Shown one piece after another: positions 23,894 to 29,141 of a stretch of DNA of 29,141 bases (positions are counted from its first letter, which is position 1; each line of letters starts with the position of its first letter). The position numbers were made by a program, and so were the translations under genes. Source of the DNA: Caryophanales bacterium UBA2253. Lineage in GTDB: Bacteria > Bacillota_I > Bacilli_A > ML615J-28 > CAG-698. The notes under the pieces are model-generated. The model ran no database searches. It was not told the origin of the DNA and was given only the letters and a program-made list of their open reading frames with translations. The stretch spans positions 1-29,141 of the forward strand of contig DDXT01000054.1 of NCBI GenBank assembly GCA_002347755.1. The letters run 5' to 3'.

Positions 23894-24658
23894 ATGAAAA
23901 ATGAGAATTATCAGGCTCAGGACTTTGCCCCGATGGTTTCGAACAACTTCGAGATCCGTTTGGTGCAAACCGAAGCCGAACTTAATGAAGTCCTGAGATT
24001 GCGTTATCAAGATCTGCTTTTGTATTACAACGCGAACAATACCAACGAGACCGGACTGTTTACCGACCGGTACGATGCTTTTTGCGACCATTTGATCGTG
24101 GTTGACCGGACAGCGAATGTCATCGCCGGAACTTACCGGCTGGTCCGGAAAGAGCACATTGCCCGGTTTGGAAAATTCATCAGCGAAAATGAATATGACA
24201 TCCAAGCGATCAAAGACCGCAACATCATGGAACTCGGTCGGGCGGTGGTTCGCAAAGATTACCGGAACGGAGCGGTCATCATGCTGCTCTGGAAAGGGAT
24301 CTTTGCTTACGCTTCGGCGAACAAAATCGAGTATCTGTTCGGGACAGCTTCCTTCACGGGAGTGAATCTCGAAGATTACCGCCACGGATTTTCGTATCTC
24401 TATTACCATTATTTGGCCGAAAAAGACATTCTCGCGATCGGAGAGCATCAGACCCGGCTGGATCTGCTTTCCGAAAGCGAAATCGATCCGGAGCGGGCGA
24501 AGAAACAACTGCCGCCGCTGGTCAAAGGCTATGTTCGGATCGGAGCCCGATTCGGAAAAAACATCTTCATCGATGTTCCTTTCAACAGCCTGGATGTTTT
24601 CGTGCTTCTCGATGCCAATAATCTGGATGCGAAATACGTCAAAAAAATAATGGAATGA
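23894..24658 (+). CDS. GNAT-fold N-acyltransferase (OlsB/hemolysin-like)
   Basis: Acyltransferase of 254 aa in the Acetyltransf_5 group, which includes ornithine lipid synthase OlsB and acyl-homoserine-lactone-synthase-like folds. Seen: LRLRYQDLL (34-42), DHLIVVD (65-71), IAGTYRLV (77-84), ELGRAVVRKDYRNG (113-126), YLFGTASF (147-154) and LPPLVKGYVRIGA (206-218). It may transfer an acyl chain from ACP or CoA to an amino group of a lipid precursor. No partner lyso-lipid acyltransferase is nearby. The first in-frame ATG after the strong promoter has no RBS (see promoter entry); a later ATG at 23933 has only a distant AGGA and would remove 13 residues. It lies 32 bp before the sigma factor, probably in one transcript. 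Confidence 0.82.
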   Translation: MKNENYQAQDFAPMVSNNFEIRLVQTEAELNEVLRLRYQDLLLYYNANNTNETGLFTDRYDAFCDHLIVVDRTANVIAGTYRLVRKEHIARFGKFISENEYDIQAIKDRNIMELGRAVVRKDYRNGAVIMLLWKGIFAYASANKIEYLFGTASFTGVNLEDYRHGFSYLYYHYLAEKDILAIGEHQTRLDLLSESEIDPERAKKQLPPLVKGYVRIGARFGKNIFIDVPFNSLDVFVLLDANNLDAKYVKKIME

Positions 24659-24690
24659 AGACGATCCGGAAAGACTTTGGGGGTTAAGAA

Positions 24691-25206
24691 ATGAAAACCG
24701 AAAAAGAACTGGTCAATCAGCTTTATACGCACAATCAGGAAGCCTTCCGGGAGATCTATGCGAAATACTATAAATTGGTTTTTTCGAAGATCAACGAGAT
24801 CTCCAAAGACGCGGAGACTTCCAAAGACCTGACTCAGGACACGTTCATCAAAATGTGGACGAACATCCATACTTTGGAATACAATTCCAACTTCAAAGCC
24901 TGGCTGATGACGATCGCGAAGAACACCGCCCTGGATTTCGTAAAGACCAAGAAAGACGTTGAGCTGATGGAAGAATTCCAGCTGGATTCCGCAAAGTTCG
25001 ATGAGAAGATCATGCTTGAATACCAGATCGACCTCAAAAGCATCTTGAACGAGACTGAATACATGGTCATCGGCCTGACGACCGCCTTTGGGATGAAACG
25101 GCGGGAAGTCGCGGAATACATGGGAAAACCGTTGGGAACCGTTTTGCGGGTTTACAGCGAAGCCATCAAAAAGATCAAAGCTTTTTATGAGCACCCCACC
25201 GAATAA
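24691..25206 (+). CDS. ECF-like RNA polymerase sigma factor
   Basis: Sigma-70 family protein of 171 aa with only regions 2 and 4, the ECF layout. Region 2 (about 10-85) includes DLTQDTFIKMW and FKAWLMTIAKNTALDFV; region 4 (about 115-165) includes YMVIGLTTAFGMKRREVAEYM and GTVLRVYSEAIKKI. It redirects RNA polymerase to a private promoter set. No anti-sigma gene follows, which is unusual, so activity may be controlled by transcription from the promoter at 23859 or by a distant partner. The RBS is an all-G run (GGGGG, 24679-24683). Confidence 0.88.
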   Translation: MKTEKELVNQLYTHNQEAFREIYAKYYKLVFSKINEISKDAETSKDLTQDTFIKMWTNIHTLEYNSNFKAWLMTIAKNTALDFVKTKKDVELMEEFQLDSAKFDEKIMLEYQIDLKSILNETEYMVIGLTTAFGMKRREVAEYMGKPLGTVLRVYSEAIKKIKAFYEHPTE

Positions 25207-25217
25207 AATGTAGTACC

Positions 25218-25251
25218 AAAAAAGGCTGTTTAGGCGGCTTTTTTATTTTTT
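25218..25251 (+). terminator. Probable terminator after the sigma factor
   Basis: An AAAAAGGC...GGCTTTTT arrangement forms an imperfect stem with internal mismatches and is followed by T runs to 25251. Weaker than the other terminators here. Confidence 0.5.
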
Positions 25252-25303
25252 CACAAAAACATTTTGAAAAAGCGAATAAAAACGAACGTTTCATCGTTTT
25301 ATT

Positions 25304-25542
25304 GTTGTAGTAAAGGGTTGCTCAACTTCGGCTTACACTCAAACGCAACCACTACAACGGATTCCCGGATGGGAATGCTTATGTTGAGGAAAGCACGAAT
25401 CTCCCTTATCTTATTCATTCTTTCTCTGAAATGATGACCCGGACCATTGGGGTTTGGTCCGGGTCATCATCACCGGCTTGGAACTTTTTATTCTTTCCGA
25501 GCCGGCACCCGAAAAGCCCATTGTTCGCAATGTGCTTTTTTT
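25304..25542 (+). ncRNA. Candidate structured non-coding RNA, about 240 nt
   Basis: The 394-bp gene-free stretch 25207-25600 holds a chain of strong hairpins. P1 pairs GTTGTAGT (25304-25311) with ACTACAAC (25351-25358), and P2 GGTTGC (25316-25321) with GCAACC (25345-25350), enclosing a 23-nt loop. P3 is ATTCCC-GGAT-GGGAAT (25361-25376). P4 is a perfect 16-bp stem, 25431-25446 with 25455-25470, loop TTGGGGTT. P5 is CCGGCTTGG (25473-25481) with CCGAGCCGG (25497-25505). The terminator AAAAGCcCATTG-TTCG-CAATGtGCTTTT ends in seven T (25536-25542). An AT-rich hairpin (25275-25303) sits just before P1 and may belong to it. No clear promoter was found. It does not match tRNA, tmRNA, SRP RNA or riboswitch cores that I know. 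Strand is set by the terminator. Confidence 0.65.
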
Positions 25543-25543
25543 C

Positions 25544-25572
25544 TTGTGAAAAAAAGGGAAAAGCAGTATAAT
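25544..25572 (+). promoter_or_regulatory. Promoter of the EamA transporter gene
   Basis: TTGTGA (25544-25549, 4/6), 17-bp spacer, TATAAT (25567-25572, 6/6). It begins right after the RNA terminator, so the transporter has its own start. A perfect 10-bp palindrome, ATGGCGCCAT (25590-25599), lies between the start point and the ATG at 25601, where an RBS would be expected. Confidence 0.75.
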
Positions 25573-25600
25573 GATGACACTAGAAACGGATGGCGCCATT

Positions 25601-26491
25601 ATGAAAAAACGTGAAAATTTAACCTTGATCCTTGCTTTTGGAGCCACCCTGATCGGAGCGTCCGCCAATGCCCTCTCCAAATTTGCCCTTCAGGACTTCT
25701 CCCCGATTCCGCTGGCTTTCATCCGACATGTTCTGACGGCGGTGTTTTTTCTGTCCGCGGCCATCTTCAACAAGATTCGCCTTCCGAAACTTAAGGACAT
25801 CCCCTGGTTTCTGCTTTCCGGGTTCTCCGGTTATGCGGCTTTCAGCTTGTTTTTCAATCTCGGTTTGGAAACCGTCGATGTTTCGGTAGCCAGCATGATC
25901 ATGGGAACTTTTCCGATCATGACCGTCATTCTGGCCGCCATCGTTTTCAAAGAAAAGATCGCGGGATGGAGTTATGCGGCGGTAGCCGTGGAGTTCGTTG
26001 GCATAATCATCATGTTTGCTTCCAAGGATTTTTTGAATTTCAATTTGGGGACGGCTTTGATCTTCGTTTCGGCGTTTCTTCTGGCCGTATACAATGTCAC
26101 TCAAAAATTCTTAATCAAAAAATATACTCCGCTGGAGATCTGCGTTTACAGCATTCTGGCTTGTCTTCTGATGATGTCCTTTTATGCCCCGCAGTCGATC
26201 GCGGAATTGTCAGCCGCTTCGGCGCCGTCGATTTGGGCCGTGATCATTCTCGGGATCATCGTCTGCGGCGTGGGAACGTTGATGTGGTCGGCCGCGGTCG
26301 GAAGAACCAAAAAACTGACGACCATCACCAACTTCTCGTTTCTGACTCCGTTTTTGGCCACCCTGTACGGCGTTCTCATTCTTTCGGAGATACCGACCTT
26401 GCGAACCCTCATCGGAGGGATCGTGATCATCTTCGGTTCGTTTCTTTTCCAGTATTTCAATCGCAAAAAAGACATATCCGTTACCGAATGA
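25601..26491 (+). CDS. EamA family (DMT superfamily) transporter
   Basis: Ten-helix inner-membrane carrier of 296 aa with two EamA repeats (about 8-143 and 152-290). Typical features are ANALSKFALQDFSPIPLAFIR in the first repeat and LGIIVCGVGTLMWSAAVGR in the second. The family exports or imports amino acids, drugs or metabolites; the substrate is unknown. The start at 25601 is the first in-frame ATG downstream of the expected transcription start; it lacks an evident RBS, and the palindrome ATGGCGCCAT fills that space. It lies 33 bp before the next membrane protein and may share its transcript. Confidence 0.9.
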   Translation: MKKRENLTLILAFGATLIGASANALSKFALQDFSPIPLAFIRHVLTAVFFLSAAIFNKIRLPKLKDIPWFLLSGFSGYAAFSLFFNLGLETVDVSVASMIMGTFPIMTVILAAIVFKEKIAGWSYAAVAVEFVGIIIMFASKDFLNFNLGTALIFVSAFLLAVYNVTQKFLIKKYTPLEICVYSILACLLMMSFYAPQSIAELSAASAPSIWAVIILGIIVCGVGTLMWSAAVGRTKKLTTITNFSFLTPFLATLYGVLILSEIPTLRTLIGGIVIIFGSFLFQYFNRKKDISVTE

Positions 26492-26524
26492 CCATTTCCC
26501 GAACCGGAACGATCGGAGGAAACC

Positions 26525-27265
26525 ATGGAAAACAAAATATTCCGGATCCAAACCAGTCTCTTCGTCACCTACACCGTTCTGACCGCCCTGTTTTTCTTGG
26601 GGTGGCATAATTCAATGGTGGTGCCGTTTCTTCCGGAATGGCTGGGAGACATTCTTCAGATCCCGACGATGATTTATTTCGCCGGGGGCGCCTTGGCAAT
26701 CCCGATCGGCTGGTTCATTTTCCTGATTTATCATTATCAGGTCACCGGCTTTTTTGCTCTCAAAACCGAAGAAAAGGATTTTCGCGGCTGGCTTAACAAA
26801 CTGTATTTTCCGATCTCCGTTTTGTTTGGTTATCTGTTCAATCTGATTTACGTGTTTTACTTGGGGTATGGCGATCGTTTGGATCTCGTTCATTTCGCGG
26901 CCTTCATCATCTTCCTGCTCGTTCTTTTCCTGATGGAAACCAAAAAGGAAATCAAAAGTCTTTTGATCGTTTACTCCGGGGTGGGGCTGATCGTCGCCGT
27001 GGGCTTAATCGATCTGGTCGTTAACTCGGATTTCGAGCTGGCCCGGCTTGCAGAACAAACCTTCATTTATTCGATCTCCTACGGAACGGTTTATTATTTT
27101 CTGTGGATCGTCGGGATCGCGTTCGTTTCGTTTTTGCTCTTCGGGTATTTTCGGATCAAGGACCGGATCAAATTTGCCAATCTTTTGGCATTTACGGTCG
27201 CTTTGCTCATTGCTTTTCTGAATGTCGTCCGGCTGGTGAACTTGTTCAACCTGCTTAATGGATAA
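26525..27265 (+). CDS. Unknown multi-pass membrane protein
   Basis: Protein of 246 aa with about seven hydrophobic segments (near 9-27, 47-69, 93-113, 121-137, 145-163, 185-208 and 218-237). Short charged loops include FFALKTEEKDFRG. I do not recognise a family or catalytic motif. GGAGG precedes the ATG. It sits between the EamA transporter (33-bp gap) and an epimerase (23-bp gap) with no terminator in between, so the three are likely co-transcribed. A role in export or surface glycan building is only a guess from the neighbours. Confidence 0.75.
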   Translation: MENKIFRIQTSLFVTYTVLTALFFLGWHNSMVVPFLPEWLGDILQIPTMIYFAGGALAIPIGWFIFLIYHYQVTGFFALKTEEKDFRGWLNKLYFPISVLFGYLFNLIYVFYLGYGDRLDLVHFAAFIIFLLVLFLMETKKEIKSLLIVYSGVGLIVAVGLIDLVVNSDFELARLAEQTFIYSISYGTVYYFLWIVGIAFVSFLLFGYFRIKDRIKFANLLAFTVALLIAFLNVVRLVNLFNLLNG

Positions 27266-27288
27266 AATATTTTGAATAGGAGTTTCAT

Positions 27289-28236
27289 ATGGGAAAATTC
27301 TTGGTAACCGGCGGAGCCGGATTCATCGGCAGCGAGATTTGCATCAGTCTGATCAAAGCCAATCACCAAGTTCTGGCATTCGACGATTTGTCCAGCGGGA
27401 ATTTGGAAAACCTTCGGGAGATCATCAACGATCCGAACTTTCTTTTCCAGGAGGGCGACGTCCGGAATTACGACGAAGTCCTGAGAGCCGTTTCCGGCCA
27501 GGATTATGTCATCCACGAAGCAGCGCTGGTCTCGGTACCCCGTTCGATCGAAGAACCGGTTTTGAACAACGAGATCAATGTCCAGGGCTTTCTGAACGTT
27601 TTGGAAGCGGCCCGGGTCAGCAATGTCAAAAGGGTCGTTTTTGCTTCTTCATCGGCCGTTTACGGGGACAATCCCGATGCGGTCAAGACCGAAGAACGGC
27701 TGGGGAACGTCATTTCGCCCTATGCTTTAAGCAAACGGGCGGATGAAATGTATGCATCGCTTTACACCCGAATTTATCATTTGGAGACCGTCGGATTAAG
27801 ATATTTCAATGTCTACGGAGAAAAACAAGATCCGAGCAGCGTCTATTCGGGGGTCATTTCGATTTTTTTCGACCGGGTCATGAAGAATGCGCCGATCACG
27901 ATTTACGGCGACGGCGGGGCCACTCGCGATTTCATTTACGTTTCCGACGTGGCGGCGGCCAACCTTCAGGCATGCCTCTCCCCGAATGTTCATCCGGGGG
28001 AAGCTTACAACGTCGGGACCGGAATTCCGACGACCATCCAACAGTTGGCCGCAGCGGTTCAGAAAGTCTCCCAAAACCGTCTGGCGATTTCCTTTCAGCC
28101 GGCGCGCCCAGGCGACATCCGAAATTCCTGCGCCAAAACCGATAAAGCCAAAAAGCATTTCGGGTTTCAGAAAAAGATCGATCTGGAAGACGGATTGAAA
28201 AGCATATATGCGAATTTATCGAAGCAAAAAGCCTGA
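27289..28236 (+). CDS. NAD-dependent sugar-nucleotide epimerase/dehydratase (GalE-like)
   Basis: Extended short-chain dehydrogenase of 315 aa. NAD-binding TGGAGFIG (7-14) with acidic D32 following the second strand. Catalytic SSSAVYG (120-126) and Y145-x3-K149 (YALSKRADE). RPGDIRNS near 282 matches UDP-sugar 4-epimerases. It probably interconverts UDP-Glc/UDP-Gal or their GlcNAc forms, supplying sugars for surface glycolipids or polysaccharide. The exact substrate is unresolved. AGGAG precedes the ATG. The stop codon lies inside the terminator stem. Confidence 0.92.
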   Translation: MGKFLVTGGAGFIGSEICISLIKANHQVLAFDDLSSGNLENLREIINDPNFLFQEGDVRNYDEVLRAVSGQDYVIHEAALVSVPRSIEEPVLNNEINVQGFLNVLEAARVSNVKRVVFASSSAVYGDNPDAVKTEERLGNVISPYALSKRADEMYASLYTRIYHLETVGLRYFNVYGEKQDPSSVYSGVISIFFDRVMKNAPITIYGDGGATRDFIYVSDVAAANLQACLSPNVHPGEAYNVGTGIPTTIQQLAAAVQKVSQNRLAISFQPARPGDIRNSCAKTDKAKKHFGFQKKIDLEDGLKSIYANLSKQKA

Positions 28237-28259
28237 CTAAAGCAAGGCTTTTTATTTTT
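28226..28259 (+). terminator. Terminator overlapping the epimerase stop codon
   Basis: AAAAAGCCT (28226-28234) pairs perfectly with AGGCTTTTT (28245-28253), and a further T run follows. The first arm covers the last codons and the first base of the TGA. Confidence 0.9.
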
Positions 28260-28374
28260 TCACTAGTTTTCAGAACATTTTTGCCCGTCAATCAGGTTTT
28301 TGACTAGGCTTCGCGGACCTTAATAATACTCATCCTAAAATCCCATTGAAATTATACACGTATAAAAGCAGCAG

Positions 28375-29141
28375 CTAATGTGCTCCTTTTTCTACTTGTG
28401 GCTCTTTAATGTTGAATGCCTTAAATAGTTTTCTTTGTGTCCCTGATATTTCAGTTAACATTGATAATTCATCACTAAACTTAACTAAAGCTATTTTTTG
28501 CATCTCGCTGATTATTTCATTTACGGAATACTTACAGATAGATCCATTCTTAATAATGGTATTAAAGATATGCGTTTTGATTATTAATGCAATAAATGCA
28601 ATAAACATTTTCCCTCTTAGTGCTCTTTCAGAATGAACTCTTAATCTCTTAACATCTAAATCATTTTTCAAATTATCAAATGCTTTTTCTACAACATCTT
28701 TTCTTCTATAAGTATTAAAGACATCTGTTACATTCTTTAAATCATTACTAATTACCACCATGAAACCTTCGTTCTTCATTTCATCTAAAATGACTTCATC
28801 TTTAAGGGTACATGTTATTTTACCTCTATTTTGCTTTATTTCAAAATAATGTTCATATTGCTCAACATCCTTAGGAAGTCTGTGATATTTCTCGATATAA
28901 TCATTAAACTCTTTTCTTTGCTTTTGTACTTTAGTCATGATTCGATTCTCTATCTCGTTGCGTTTATCATCATCATACATAATATGATAATATACTGTAG
29001 CTTTATGTAATTCTCCATTATCATCTAGATATTCCCACTTGTCTTCTATCATTTCACCATAGATTAATTCATTAATTGCGATACATTTCGATGGCAGTTT
29101 TATGGAGTCTTTAAGTGCTTGCACTTTTGATGTTGCAATCG
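28375..29141 (-). CDS. IS1634/IS4-type DDE transposase, C-terminal part (cut by window end)
   Basis: The minus-strand frame is open to the window edge, so its 5' end lies outside; about 255 codons are visible, ending at TAG (28377-28375). The YREK-type signature of IS4/IS1634 transposases is seen as YRRKDVVEKAFDNLK, followed by LRVHSERALRGKMFIAFIAL, typical of this group. Its catalytic Asp residues lie mostly beyond the edge. The gene is far more AT-rich than its neighbours, consistent with recent acquisition. The IS end must lie between 28260 and 28374; I could not define the inverted repeat without the other end. Confidence 0.85.
   Translation of the reverse strand, partial: IATSKVQALKDSIKLPSKCIAINELIYGEMIEDKWEYLDDNGELHKATVYYHIMYDDDKRNEIENRIMTKVQKQRKEFNDYIEKYHRLPKDVEQYEHYFEIKQNRGKITCTLKDEVILDEMKNEGFMVVISNDLKNVTDVFNTYRRKDVVEKAFDNLKNDLDVKRLRVHSERALRGKMFIAFIALIIKTHIFNTIIKNGSICKYSVNEIISEMQKIALVKFSDELSMLTEISGTQRKLFKAFNIKEPQVEKGAH

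Noticed and set aside
25384..25394. Resemblance of TTGAGGAAAGC to the RNase P RNA P4 motif (GAGGAAAGTC)
   Set aside because: Only about nine bases match. The length (about 240 nt) and the surrounding stems do not fit the roughly 400-nt RNase P RNA.
1..29141. Search for tRNA, rRNA and CRISPR arrays
   Set aside because: No T-loop/anticodon arrangement, rRNA-like stretch or regularly spaced repeat array was seen.

Overview
The window (about 29 kb, GC near 48% by eye) is bacterial. It uses the standard code: TGG encodes Trp, and TGA ends several genes. Gene content suggests an anaerobic, fermentative member of the Firmicutes/Mollicutes side (Izemoplasma- or Acholeplasma-like relatives are my guess). 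The basis is a four-subunit NAD-linked [FeFe] hydrogenase, a DUF2779 protein, lipoproteins built from degenerate bacterial Ig-like repeats, AGGAGG ribosome binding sites and sigma-A type promoters. No ribosomal or other phylogenetic marker is present, so the placement is inference.

Layout. 1-4694: a HAD-IIA phosphatase is translationally coupled to a lipoprotein amidase gene broken by a deletion frameshift. An intact paralogue and a terminator follow. 4754-9491: hydrogenase operon in the Hnd order (NuoE-like, small ferredoxin-like, NuoF-like, catalytic subunit). 9501-11888: a Crp/Fnr regulator divergent from a substrate-binding lipoprotein and permease. The two overlapping promoters are separated by a perfect palindrome. 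11898-17965: a TetR gene with its operator, a heterodimeric ABC exporter with one degenerate ATP site, and a two-nuclease DUF2779 protein. 17966-18187: stacked terminators. 18188-21294 (minus): an SGNH hydrolase and a large C39-peptidase lipoprotein. 21304-21595: an intergenic region holding a probable small RNA. 21596-23825: exonuclease-BRCT, pseudouridine synthase and ThpR, with 4-base overlaps. 23894-25206: an acyltransferase, probably on a leaderless mRNA, and an ECF-like sigma factor. 25207-25600: a gene-free stretch with a large structured RNA candidate. 25601-28236: an EamA transporter, an unknown membrane protein and a sugar-nucleotide epimerase. 28375-29141: an AT-rich transposase cut by the window edge.

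How the parts fit. The hydrogenase would reoxidise NADH and ferredoxin to H2 during fermentation. The adjacent Crp/Fnr gene has a self-operator and may report redox or metabolic state. Three exported lipoproteins (two amidase paralogues and the C39 protein) share W-S-S/D...G Ig-like repeats. They look like one surface toolkit for cutting peptidoglycan or proteins outside the cell.

The most novel items are two RNA candidates. One is a roughly 100-nt RNA (21413-21511) with its own promoter, two GNRA-capped hairpins, a terminator and three unpaired CCCC motifs, the design of C-rich sRNAs that bind Shine-Dalgarno sequences. The other is a roughly 240-nt RNA (25304-25542) with five consecutive hairpins, including a perfect 16-bp stem with a GGGG loop, and a strong terminator. 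I could not match either to a known family.
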